In this document: positions 10,271 to 22,419 of the stretch, piece by piece
How positions within the stretch are numbered: position 1 is the first letter of the stretch
Layout of the letters: each line of letters starts with the position of its first letter
The notes under the pieces: generated by a model
What the model was told of the DNA's origin: nothing
What the model saw: only the letters and a program-made list of their open reading frames with translations
The model's database searches: none
Source: Prostheceraeus crozeri
Lineage: Eukaryota; Platyhelminthes; Polycladida; Euryleptidae
Length of the DNA: 64,000 bases
NCBI GenBank assembly: GCA_907163375.1
Contig: CAJQUW010011534.1
Coordinates: 370,341 to 434,340 of the forward strand
Direction of reading: 5' to 3'
Position numbers and translations under genes: made by a program

Positions 10271-12329
10271 CTGTCACTGAGTGATTGCACAACACCACTG
10301 AGAAGTCTTACTTGACCCCTGGGATGAGGGATTGGTCCCTTGGATGCTCAGTTAGAATACAAGATACAGCTGTGATCATGAATTTCGTGAGATTGTTGTC
10401 TACACTGCAACTACAGTGAACTGCAAAACAAGTGCTGTGAATTTTCTACAAACCAGAGGAATTTTACACACTCAACGCTCATGCGACGGTAGTGAGACTG
10501 CATTCAGGAGCAAGAGGAGGTCGCTGACGATGCAACACTCGAGGGTGTCCACGAAAACATTGTGGGGGGGGGAGAAGAATAGTAGTACCGATGAATGTTT
10601 ACCGGTGTAGGATATCATCAGAATTTATCTCTGTCACTGCAGATTATAAAGATCATCAACAATTTATTGTTGCATTGTTCTATGATGTCTATCAATCACT
10701 TATTCGTTTTAGCCATAGTCATGACTTAGACACATATTTATAGAATGATCGGGTGCAGACAATGACAATTTTCCCAAAGTGTCAAATGACTTTTTCAAAA
10801 CAAAGTTTTGTTATGTTTAATTAAAATATTGTGAAATAAATTTCACGAGGTAGAACAATACAACTCAAAGAGTAAAAAAGAAAGATTGAGAAGATGAATA
10901 GCCCAGCAATTTCAGATGTTACGGGTTATTATTTTCTTAATATTCCCAAAACATATGATTGAAAAATGTGGATGAATTATATTGTGAAAATAAATAAATG
11001 GTGCAAACAGTCCTTACAAGGACAGATGGTACGTTCACAGTTATAAGACAGTCACAGCACCAACAGAGTCTCCAGATTCTTCCAGGACCACAAGCCGTGG
11101 TGATCACGTCCGCAGCAGTTCGATGATAGTTCGCACATAGAAGATAGGCTGCAACACCGTCAACGGCTCTCGCCGACAACTTCGCTTGGAGAGACCAGAT
11201 TGCGTGAGCGGGCGTTGTTCATGCCGCGTTAAATACGTCTGTGAAGATTCGCTCACGGTCAGCTACCAATTGTTTCGTCACCCATTGTCTGATGCCATGA
11301 CATGTCTGTGTTTTATAGTACCCTATATTATAATCTTTTTTCTTATATTTACAAAGTTTTTAATCTATTTCAATATCGATTCTGTTTGTGTCTGTGTATC
11401 TTCTTCTAATTTACTTGTTTCTTGTCAATATAATAATTCTTCTTATTTTCTTTCTTTTTTTCTGTCTCGGGTTTGTTTGTTTCTTATTATAATTTATTTA
11501 ATTTTTTTTTATTTTTCTTATTGCTCTAATCATATTACCTTTGTCAGTAGTGCTTATATTGTCAGTCATGTACCATAGATAGCTGACAAGCTGGACTTTT
11601 GTATGACATTGGAACTTGAAATGCATGCCGCGGAAAAGTTATTGCTCTAACAATGGAATGGAGATTGTTCTCACAAAACAATGAAATGCATAATAAATGC
11701 ATAATAAAGCAAGAAGACAAACTGCCTAGCACACAACACAGATAATCAATTAATTGCTAATTACAGTCACTAAAAGCGTCAGATGAAAAGACTTTAATGT
11801 TGGTCTCAAAAAATCCTAAAATTGAGTCTCAGATTTTTTGTAGACAAACACCCTGTGTAGCAACATTGACCCAGATTGACACAGTACCGATCGGCTGAAA
11901 TAACCATCAACAAAGCGAAAAGTTTGATTTCTATGGATGTGACATTTCCTTATTTTCAAGGATTTCACCTCGTGTTCGATTTTTAATTGTTGAAATTTTA
12001 TTAAAAATTAGTTTGAAGGAATAAGAACACATGAGGTCATTGGGGAAGGGGTAGGCATCGAGTGTGCACCTACTTCAACATCCTACTATTTCATATTTCT
12101 GCAAGTGAACGCTTCGCTGCTTATCTAAGCTCATTCATTGGTCCTGGTGCCTCATAGCCACTTGCATAAGGCGCCTCATGAAACCTCATTAAATCAATCC
12201 TTCAATGCCCAATGTAGGCATCCTTTTTTGTATCATTCCGACCGACGTTTTTGGGCCAACGTTCAGCTTATAAAGACAGAACATTAGTAACCAAAAGAAA
12301 TATAACATCAGAGCACATTTCTACATAAC
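10271..12329. other. Intron sequence with a T-rich tract
   Basis: No gene recognised. 11020-11290 is noticeably more GC-rich than its surroundings, and about 11310-11530 is a very T-rich tract on the + strand. The tract gives a spurious 130-codon hydrophobic frame (11186-11578). A GC-rich block followed by a long T-rich stretch resembles the 3' part of a decayed retroelement, but no coding motif confirms this. Confidence 0.35.
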
Positions 12330-12440
12330 CTTGATCGTAGGTTCGAATCCTACCAGCCGCACATATTTTGCATGGAAATTTCATCTATCGTTTATTTAAT
12401 TTCATAGTTGTTCATTGCATTCACGACATAGTGTAAGATG
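12330..12440 (+). repeat. tRNA-derived SINE fragment (3' half of tRNA head plus body)
   Basis: ATCGTAGGTTCGAATCCTAC is a tRNA T-arm with a perfect B box (GGTTCGAATCC), followed by CAGCCGCA. Then comes CACATATTTTGCATGG and an AT-rich body shared with the copy at 12585-12690. The A box half is missing. Confidence 0.65.
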
Positions 12441-12584
12441 CTTTGGTGGACAATCGTTCCCCGATACTTGCCTTAATTTCGTCGGTCACAATTGTGACGT
12501 GTTCTTTGTTCATTGATTATTATTGCCTTGACAACTGATGTGTGGTGGTGAGGGTTTGATCCTGTCAATTGACACAGTCGCTTA

Positions 12585-12690
12585 AGTGGCTCGTAGCTGA
12601 GTTGGCAGAGCACATATTTTGCATGGCAATTTGATCAATCATTTATTTTATTTCATTGTTGTCAATCAATGTGATTCTAAAAGTGACTTG
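12585..12690 (+). repeat. tRNA-derived SINE fragment (5' half of tRNA head plus body)
   Basis: GGCTCGTAGCTGAGTTGGCA contains a tRNA A box (TAGCTGAGTTGG). It is joined directly to the same CACATATTTTGCATGG body found at 12359-12375. Here the B box half is missing. Together the two copies reveal the parent SINE: a tRNA head followed by a short AT-rich body. Confidence 0.65.
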
Positions 12691-15600
12691 TATTTGGCTG
12701 CTAAGTAGTATTTCATTGTTTCTAGAATTATTCAACCAAATTTCCAAACTGTCGTATATGCCAACACCGTTTATGTCGTTTGTAATGTTTACTTGAGGAG
12801 GCAACATTAACGGTAAGATTTATGTTGCCACTCTCAGCTACGCACAGTGCCAAGAACGTTAGTGAATTCCGTTTGAAAATAATTCGAAATAACTCGGGCA
12901 ATAAGTGTTGAATGGCAGTTTGAGTAGAAAACTCGATATTCTGCACATGACGCCGAAGTTCGGCAAAATACTGCTGTCAGCGGATCTACGTGTCTTTGGT
13001 CTACCTTGTGGTGATAGCGGAGATGTTATCTGTGTTCCCATGTTCCTGCTTATCGTCTCTTTACTTCCATGTGTGAATGATGAATATGTCTGTTACATTG
13101 AGTGACAGATTACTGTGTGAATCCTGAATGCCGCCTCTGATCCAGGAACGTTCCAATGAAAATCAAAAACCTTCCTAATCATTCACATTTCAAATGGTAA
13201 TGTCTTAGTTTTTACAAATCTAATGATATTCAAAGGCCAAATGATAATGCCATATTCAACATTCTAAATGCTTAATGGATGTCTATGACACGTAATATGC
13301 TCTGATTGGAAATCGATATGCTTTACTGATAGTTTTTATGCAATAAGTGACGAAATTATAATATAAATGGAGAAATTCGGGCAAATTTAGTAAACTACAT
13401 TCTGGTATATTTTTTCATTTTATGTTTACAAAAACATCGGCAGTTACTCACTCGGGAGAGTTTTTGCCTATTTCAACTTTTAAGTTACATATTTACTTTC
13501 CAGTGAGCCCAATCCAATGATTTTTGGGAATGATTTTATTGAAAAACAACTGAAAGTCGCGGAAGAGTGCGTCTTCTTTCTGCCGTATTGCGATGAATGC
13601 TCACGGACAAACATCCCCCACAGCTACTGGATCTACTAAGTGCTGTGAACATCGTTGTACTGCATTAACGTTTCAATCACATTAACTTATCATCAGAGGC
13701 ACTCGCACATGTGCAATTGCACACGATGCAAGTATCAGTGTTGACCTAATATCGACTTTCATCCTCACGACAATTCATATCACAAACAAACGATCAAATG
13801 TCGGTGTTTTCAACAGCAATTTCCGTAAATTTACCGAAACTTATTCGGGATATTGAAACTGCCGTGAATTTTACAATAATGCATGATGCATCATAATTTT
13901 TATTCCAAGTGGTACAATTCGCAAACTTCCAAATTCAGATTGACATGCTTATCCTTTTGAAGCAGAAAGACAAAAAGTTGCAATTAAGATTATGAATATC
14001 TTGACAGCAGATACCATAAGATGGAGCAATTCGAACACCTAATCATTATTTGTCTTTAATGGCCAGATACAAGTTGTTGCATGCCTCTATCAGAGTCAGA
14101 ACACATTCCTAAAGTTTAAATTACATATAGGCGAGAGCATATATAGGCCTACACAGACAGAGGGAATCAATAGATACGATAGAACTGCCATCAGTATTCG
14201 AAGTACTCAATTCAATTACTACTACTATTACTATTAGTATTCAGTTCTCAAAACTTCGAAAGTGATTGAAAAATATATTTTCATGATTTTTCATAACGAT
14301 CGATCGAGTATTGCGGTTTCTTGTTAATCAATCTGACCAGGCCTCTGGATACAACATTATAAACGTTTGAAAAATCATCTGTTTGTTTGACTTAGCAGTG
14401 GTTTACCCAGCTGAAGACGGAACCCGTTCAATCTGTTCCTACACGATTGGATATTTCTCAGATGCTATCGCAATGACAATTCGTTGAAGGTTTAATGTTG
14501 GTAATCCATATTTTGAGTGTGCCAAATGTATATAGACTTTCTTAAGCGTTTTTTCTATTTGATCTGACTCTTTGTTCGTTTAGAATTATAGATTTTGTTG
14601 GTGTCCGAATTACACATTTTTTCTATTTCTAAATAGTCCTCTTAGAAATTACCCAGACAAATTTCAGCAAGGCTTGCTCACTACATATTGCAAATATTGT
14701 CCCATTTGCGGTTCATGTAGGATTTTAGAACACTAGCATCAACATAAACAACTAAAATTTAAAAAAAGTTGTCCGAATTACCCCATTTTGCGGTAAATAA
14801 AATCAATCAGTCAATGAAAATAATTTAGGACTGTTTTGCAGCCATGCTGTTGTTGTTTATGAAACATTCTAATAGCACCTACTGACCGAATCAAAATTGG
14901 GATCACATAAGAGGCTTTATTATCAGATATTTGATGATGGACCACTAAGAGAGTGTGGCGTTGAATGAAATTCTGTCATGATTATCTAGAGCAGCATACA
15001 TGTGACTATAAAAATCATGAGATATTAAGTCAAGGATTCTTTTTGACCTCCATAATTGTCTACTTTTCCTCGGTCAAGAAGTAGGCAATGAAGCGTTTTG
15101 GTCTTGAATTAGTTGGTCTAAGCTTTTAAGATGTTTTTTTTTAGCTCAGCGAATGTCTTCTGTTGACCCACTAACCCTAAATACTTTTTCTAATTTCCGC
15201 AAATCCCGCTAAGGCAAATTGCAGTTCCTGGTTCACATTCTTCAACATACAGCGCTTCCTAATTGATATATAGCCCTGACCGGCGAAGTGTTATTGATAT
15301 CATCACCCGCGGAACTTCACCTAATTTCGAATCTCAGACAATGTCACTTCTATCGTGAATTCAACCGACGTTGTAAATAGTTGATGTTCCTTCCATACCT
15401 AAATGATGAAGAAAATGCTCTAGCAATCCAATCTCTATGGGACATTCTTGTCAATTTCCTTGGTGCGTTCTAGGAAATGGTTCCGGAGGACATCAATAAC
15501 TGCAGAATGGTCACGAATTTCTTGAAGTGTTGAACGCTCTTTCAAGAATGAGATTGAATTCTTGCAATAATGTTGGTAATATTTGTCAAAAGCAAACATT

Positions 15601-16135
15601 CCTTTGAAAACCATATGCATGGAAGATTGTTTGAAGACCATTGATTAAAATGACTGTTTGCACATTCTAATTGCTCTTCTGATTTTATGGGATTGAATAA
15701 TTAAATGACAGAAGATTGATTTTGGTTTTTGATGTCAATATTTGCAACCGAATGAGTTTATTCTTCGCATATGTTCAATTTCACTCTCACATGAGCAACC
15801 TTCGAGATATTATCGAACCTAGAAACGTCTGCTCAGAGATCGCAATTCTCCGTTTTTTTACGAAATTAGTATAATGTAAATATTTCAAATTCATGCATTC
15901 AAACCGTGGTTTCCCGATTTTCCGTTTTTTCTTGGGTGAATTGCGATCCCTACGTCTGTTGGCTAGCGTAGGGTGATTGTAGTGGACAGAATAAAATTGA
16001 AAATTAGGATTTTAGCTTTCTTGCATGGATCTGCGGATGGATAGTATTCCTACAACTCAAAGTCTTAGTCCATTATGCTAACACTGGATCCGATTTGAAC
16101 TTCCACATTAGAACAGTCAAAACTCGCTGAGGTCT
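12691..16135. other. Intron sequence, nothing recognised except a microsatellite
   Basis: AT-rich. There is a short trinucleotide run (TACTACTATTACTATTAG, about 14218-14240). Frames such as 15435-15641 (minus, 68 codons) and 12905-13105 (plus) carry no motif. Confidence 0.4.
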
Positions 16136-16139
16136 TTCT

Positions 16140-16610
16140 GGCCCTCTGTTTCTCTATAATGAAATTGAGCTGGTTGACTTGGACAAATAGACTGAATTGG
16201 AGTGAGCATTTTTCGAATGTTATCCGAACTGGAAATCGACGTTTGTTTGCTCTCCGATCGAACTTGTTTCAAAACAACAACTGTTTGATATCTTCAATGC
16301 GATTGTTCTTTTTGTGTTTATATACTGTTCTCCTCTGTTTGGAAACTTGCGTTATGATGATGTCAACAAAGTGAATTAAGTTTCTTCGACGTGCTCATCG
16401 GACTATCTGTCATGAGAACTGCACATGTACAGCTATGTTCGAGTCAACAGAATTTAGCACTCAAATTATTATGCAAATGTGGAAGTGGATCTCATCCTTT
16501 GCATCATCTGGTTCCGGAGCGTCTACCAAGAAGCAACCCCTATTGCATGCCTTATTGTTGAACATCCAGACGTTTAAACTCGTTTATCCCATGGGCATGT
16601 TCAATTGCAA
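16140..16610 (+). pseudogene. CR1/jockey-type LINE relic: end of the reverse transcriptase ORF
   Basis: Conceptual reading with several frame changes gives the usual C-terminal end of CR1/L2/jockey-like LINE polymerases in the right order. LNWSEHFSNVIRTGNRRLFALR comes first, then an YCSPLFGNL stretch, then FLRRAHRTICHENC (about 16380-16425), then HPLHHLVPERLPRSN (about 16487-16535) and finally NSFIPWACS (about 16580-16602). Hallmarks are the HPLHxL box and the final NSFIP box. Frameshifts and a stop (TGA after CMPYC) show it is long dead. It lies in the C16orf89 intron in sense orientation. Confidence 0.82.
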
Positions 16611-19600
16611 ATTCTACGAGTTGGCTTACATGATTGTGATAAACATGTGCATAATCATTAACTTCATCTCTGTGTCTGATTTAATCTTTCTCGATTTTCA
16701 TTTCTTCTGGAAATAAACATACATAATGGGGTTTCCAGGATGTTCCATGAGTGGCATTCAATGGATAATAAATGAATAATGTCAAAGAATGTAGTACATT
16801 TTCCCCTTAGTAGAATGTTTAGTAATGGATAGGCAGCCTTCTCCGACTAAATGCTTTAATTTTTGGAACCTGCGAATCGGTAATGCATGAAAATCAAATC
16901 GAATGATAGAAAACTTACATGACTTATTTTTTTTTGATTTGCTGGTTGCTTAGCCAACTATGCAATTTTCCAATAAGAAAGTAGGCCCTATGAATATAAG
17001 CCTCATGGGTTTTACATGGCTAGATGCACCTAGGAATTCTTTATTGTCTTTCTGAGATTATTAAAGTCTAATACGTTTTGTAACTCAACCTATTTCGAAT
17101 GACTAATTTGCGCTGAATGATGAGTTAGATATTGGATGTTGATATGACATGCGACTTGCCATTAGCCTTGTTTTTCTTAAATTGCTAGTTCGGTGATCAC
17201 GACTAGCTACGTAACCTTTGGCTCTCAGGGAAAGTCTTTCGTGTCTTACCCGTGACTAAGGCTATCCCTCATTACAGCATATAGGAATTTAATTTACAAA
17301 CAAATAAGGCAAAGGAGCTTTGAATGAAAACAATGAGTCATTATACTTGAACATTTGTATTATATACATATACCACAAAAACTCGGCTAGCGTTAGGCCT
17401 TGCGTCAGTTATTATACAACCGGTCGGCTTAAAGCTGAGGAAAATTGTGAAAAACAGAATAACAATTCAAAGAGATACTATCTTTTTATGTTCAGTAATA
17501 CTTAAGTATGAAAAAATATTTTCCTTGAGGGAAATTTTCATTACGTAAATTTCAGCACAACTGTCCGACCTCGACTTCGATATATTTCACATCGAGATCG
17601 AGGTCGGGAAAAAGTTATCGAGGACGCGAGGTCGAGGTCGAAACTCTGTTTTCAATCATTCCTGTCTTAATTTTCAGAAAGCAATCATTGTATTTTTCCA
17701 CCAAGTGAATAATGCTTACGTATATCCTACTTGCCTAAAATTTCAGGAAACAATGTAGAATATGCAAACTTATAAATTCGTCACTCAATGTCACACAAGC
17801 ATATACGGGTACAATTAAAGAATTGCTATGATTTAGAGCACTGTAATGTAGACTTATTCTTGTACAAACTTGGATAAGTTTGGACTTTGAAATGGAAAAC
17901 ACAGAATCTCAGGTTCATGATCTCGTTCTTGAATGAAAGCTAGTCACTAGTTACGTGAACGGCATGAAGCTCGCACTAAAACTGCTTCGACTAGCTCTTG
18001 GCTAGCAACTGGCGTTTTCTTTTTCTTTAAAATCCAAGCATTAGGAGCTCATTATAACGTCACTTTCAAGTCGCGTCGAACGAGAAGAGACTATAAATCA
18101 GAAGAAAACAATTGAAGTACCTAATTTATGACCAGCCGAAGCGAATTCGAATTTTCCAAGCACAAATTTAGAATCGAATCGAATCTCGATGCTTCGCAGC
18201 TCATTATTGATTTGTATCAAATTATTAGAACAGTGCAACGGTAAGAGAACTTACACAAATACAGTTTCAGCCAGGTCTAGGGTGATACATGTGATGTAGT
18301 CTAGGTATTTGAACGACCAAGTGCCATCCACCAGCAATGATTTGCACAGCGTCGTGAATTTTGAGCTGAGATATCCACATCCAAATGTTTTCAAACATAT
18401 GCTCACAGAAATTCATCAAGAAAAACAGCAAGAAGTTGAACACGATCTTCGGCTGCTGCAGTTTAGAAAGTTCTCGAAGGAAATATCAAGTTTAATTCAT
18501 CTTCATCACAAAGTGATATTAGTGTATGCAGACTCTGTTGCTGATACACCTACACGGAAGCAGTACGTTGTCTAGAAGTATGTGATGCAAATTCTAACAT
18601 TCTTCTCGTTTCAAGATACAACTACAATTTTTGTAGCATATTTAATAGTACGAAGATTTTGTTATTTAGAAAATAAATGAGTAAAGAAGAGAAACAAGAT
18701 CTGAAATATTCCTCATTGGAAAATATTTTTTGCAGAAAAAGCACTTAAACGTCAGGATATTTGGATAAATCAACGAAATCAGTGCATTTCTCTCACTGTT
18801 CACCGATTTCGATGACTGATATATCAAAAAGAAGCTCAGGAAATGCTCGTTCTTCTCGCGTTTGATTCATTGTCAAACGCAGAGAGCTTTTTTGAAAAAT
18901 TGCGATTTCCATATCGAATGATTTTTGTATTTTGACCAGAAAACCTAATAGCGAGTTCAAGAATGTAGTAGAAGTTATTTGAAAGCATTATCATCGATTG
19001 AATATTGGTGCAATTCATATCTTCAGTTGCTTGGTGAAATGTGTCCGATGCTAATATTATTCTTTGTGAATATAATATCACATCATCTTCCGCTGTGAAC
19101 TCTGTACGAATGAAAAGAACGAACTTTCCTGATAGTTAGAAGTCAGTCAGCCACATTTAGCATCATGTTCATTCAAGATGAAAGTATAATGAGATTATCG
19201 GATGTTTAATTGAAGGACAAACAATTGATAGATGATAAGTGGAAGTATCAGAGTTGTATAGCTTGGTAGTGATTTACGCTGTTCATTTACACAAGTGCAA
19301 CAGTCTTATGCATCGCCACAAAAATTTTGGAGATTTAAATAATTTGCTCGTATGGTGTTACCTTCTCTACTGTTATATTTCTATTAATGATAGCTCTGAT
19401 GCTACAATAGTTCAAATATTGTAGCATGCAATTTCTGTTATGGTATAAACCGTTGCGTGCTATTTATATATCACTGTCCATTGAAGACTCCATGCGGATT
19501 ACGAAGATAACGATGTTATTATGTCTTCCTAATGAGCACAGTTTTTTGGCATGAAATGCCATTTTTTAGACGGATACTACAGGCATAATTTTCACGCGGT

Positions 19601-19827
19601 CATTTTAGTCGTGTGACAGCATTAAAGCAGGATTCATGAGCCTCATGGATTTCCTGGAAACCACTGGACAATCGGATATACAATTCCAAGCTCTGGATTT
19701 CCTGGAAACCTCCTAGAAAATTGTCCTGAGGAAGTAATAGGAGTGTTGTTGTATCACGTGCATGAGTCATGTCATTCATGCAACTCATGAGCGAAGATAG
19801 AGGTGTTACAATAGTTATTTACACAAC
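16611..19827. other. Intron sequence with a TCGAGGTCG-rich hairpin
   Basis: At 17567-17608, CGACCTCGACTTCGAT and ATCGAGATCGAGGTCG form a stem, followed by further GAGGTCGAGGTCG repeats to about 17640. No element boundary was recognised. A plus-strand 88-codon frame (18309-18575) and a minus-strand 81-codon frame (18836-19081) have no motif. Confidence 0.4.
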
Positions 19828-19830
19828 AAG

Positions 19831-19949
19831 TACAAAGTATCCAGCTTTATTGCATTTTTTGAGATCAACATGTCTATGCACCAGCCCGAAGGGCGAGGGC
19901 GTAGTTTGTTGATCGAGAAAAATGCAATTAAGCTGGATATCTTTGCACG
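19831..19949. repeat. Hairpin repeat with GC-rich cap
   Basis: The arms 19831-19870 and 19908-19949 are inverted copies (both contain ATCCAGCTT.ATTGCATTTTT and GATCAACA). The loop itself contains a mini-hairpin GCCCGAAGGGC. There is no coding frame. It resembles a MITE, and shares its architecture with the hairpins at 20.1 and 29.3 kb. Confidence 0.7.
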
Positions 19950-20094
19950 AGTTCTGTAAGTAACTGTATATTTCACAGAACTACCAGAATCTATGATCAT
20001 TGATATGATCTTTGATAATGCCCAGAAATTCATTAACGGCCCAGAATTCATGGCCTGGAAATGAAACCATAGAAATATTTCGCAACATGGCATA

Positions 20095-20207
20095 CAATGA
20101 TTATGACATCTACATTTTTCGGGCTGTCAATGGCAAATTGTCGGGCCGCTAAGGCGGCCCTCTAATTTGCCATTGACGCCCTCAAAACATAGCTGTCATC
20201 ATATCAT
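20095..20207. repeat. Hairpin repeat with GC-rich cap
   Basis: An inner stem is formed by GTCAATGGCAAATT and its inverse (20125-20138 with 20163-20176), capped by GGGCCGC-taag-GCGGCCC. Weaker pairing extends to the outer AATGAT/ATCATT ends. It is non-coding. Confidence 0.72.
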
Positions 20208-20277
20208 TATCCTTAACATGATTTGAAAATCAAATCAAAGCAATTTTGAAATCAGATAGCCTGCTTCTCTGTCCATT

Positions 20278-22419
20278 GTACATGCATAGACTTCTAAATT
20301 TCTCTGGACAGATAGGTTGAAATTGGATTTCTACATGATCAGGCCAGAAATCTTAAATTAGAATACCTTGCAAATAGACTGACATTAAGTATTATCAAAT
20401 TTTTGCCTGCACAATGCATGTCAAGCACAGTATGTGCGTGTATTCATGAATATTAGGTTTTGGAACGCATGGGCTGACATGCTTATGCCTTAAATTCATG
20501 TGTTTCACCTCGGCGTTATTTGCTTATTTTGCGATATTTCTTCACACAACTTTCTCAGAACTGAGGCATCTGAGATTTTTGAACAAATTTATTGAAAAGT
20601 TGTTGAAAAATTTCACTGAAATTTCGGAAGCCTGATCGTCCGTATGCACAACGAGATTTTACGAAGAAGTAATTGGAAAAACCATCAAGAATCATCAAAT
20701 ATTCATCGATATTCTGAGCACTGACCTTTCAATTTTTAAAGCAAAAACTTTTCCATTACAATTCAGTTTGATCTCATAGAACACCCTCCAGTAAAACATG
20801 TCTAGTTAAAAGGATTACTTTGGGAGAGAAGAAGAGAAGACCACATGATTAATTCCATTCAAAGGTTTTGCAGTTTCAGGGAAATCATTGATGTCGAACA
20901 TTGCTAGATCGCTATTGGTGACAGTGCATTCACGACAAAAATCACATTTTTACATTTCAAGAGTGAAGAGTAAACAGTCACCAATAACATTATCTCGATG
21001 ATTAGCATTCATATTGAAATCAGTCTTTGCATGAAAACATTCTGATCATCTGTGGTTGACTGCATGATATTTTATCATTTACATTTCTCAGACTGAATCC
21101 AGAAAACTTCAATAAAGAAACTGTTTTTTATTTTGTCACACTCTGTAGGTGACGCATGGAGATAAAATAATTTGCTCCACTCATTTGACCCATCCAGCCA
21201 AAACACTTCTCAAGATAATCCGACTGTTCTTTTCCGAGTATCGGTCATTAGCCTCAGAAGATTCTCTATCACAGGTCGGATCGTTCAACATCTGTTAAGA
21301 CCTCCTCAGAAGTGGTTACTCAGGTTGGGAATGCTTTTTGTGTCCATCATCATCGCTTTCATGAAAGTAAATGCAAAGAAGAATCCCCGTATAGTTCACT
21401 TGTCCGTCCTGATCCCGCTTCTGTTCCCTTTGCTTTCAAGACATTCATAATGAAGGAATCGGCGGCTTCTCTTTTCCTCTCGAAACTGTCCCTTACAATG
21501 GTCAATGATTTGGGTAAATCTAGCGGAAATCTTCCGTCCGTTGACTTCGGCTGCACCAGCAACTTTGTCAGTCTTTCCCAAGAATAAAATAATTGAATCC
21601 GATCTCGAATTTCTATTACTGGCTGTCATCCGGATATTATACAAATGTCATCAGATGGAAAACTTTGAAAAACTCGTGATGGATGATATGTGCTTGTTGA
21701 ACTGGATTTCTTCTCTGTGATAGATGCGAACATTCGCAGACTTTTCGACAGTAAATGATGTGACAGTAGTGAAAGGAATATTTCAACTCATGATCGCCCC
21801 AATTAGTCCATGATAGATTTGAAATGTCACAAACCCAGATAGAATGGTTTCTTTGTAGACAAAATTGTTGTAAGAAGACATTTGATCTCTTTAAAAAAAA
21901 TCTTCCGAATGTGTTTCCATTGCCAGGGCATGCACTTGAAAATATAGCTATATCGGATCGCGGCTTTGGAGTTGTTTGGAGCAGCATCTAGACAGATAGG
22001 AAATTTGATGATACTCCTTTAGATTACACGTCTTCATTTTGCCTCTTTGTTTGCAATTATGATTTATGTCCCTTGTGGTGGTATTGAAGTCAGATTCATG
22101 GAAGTGAAAGTTACACAAGACGGAATGTTTAGTTGGGATACAATGCTTTCTACTACTTAACTCGATGCAACTGCAAATTCAAATTTCTTTGTTATGATTT
22201 CGGTTGACAACCAGAAGCGGCATGCATATGTATGTTTGTTATTCTGCATTGAAATGAATCGCACAGGAGACTCATCATTTCAAATAGTCATTGATCACTT
22301 CGATTAGCTACAAAATTCGATCTTTGTAGCACAAACGTTGGTTGGCCTGAACATGTAGAAAATGATTTCAAATTTTGCTCACCTATCTGTCCAGAGAAAT
22401 TTAGAAGTCTATGGTACAT
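20278..22419. repeat. Pair of inverted 75-bp repeats 2.1 kb apart, possible transposon ends
   Basis: The left copy (20278-20345) and the inverted right copy (22343-22419) share ATAGACTTCTAAATTTCTCT and GGACAGATAGGT, and both run on to CTACATG.TCAGGCC. The interior (20346-22342) has several overlapping frames of 70-116 codons near 21.2-22.0 kb on both strands with no recognised motif. It could be one non-autonomous DNA element or two independent copies of a short repeat in opposite orientation. Confidence 0.5.

Noticed and set aside
11186-11578. 130-codon frame with multiple hydrophobic stretches resembling a membrane protein
   Set aside because: The hydrophobic part is just the translation of a T-rich tract, with no family motif and no splice context.
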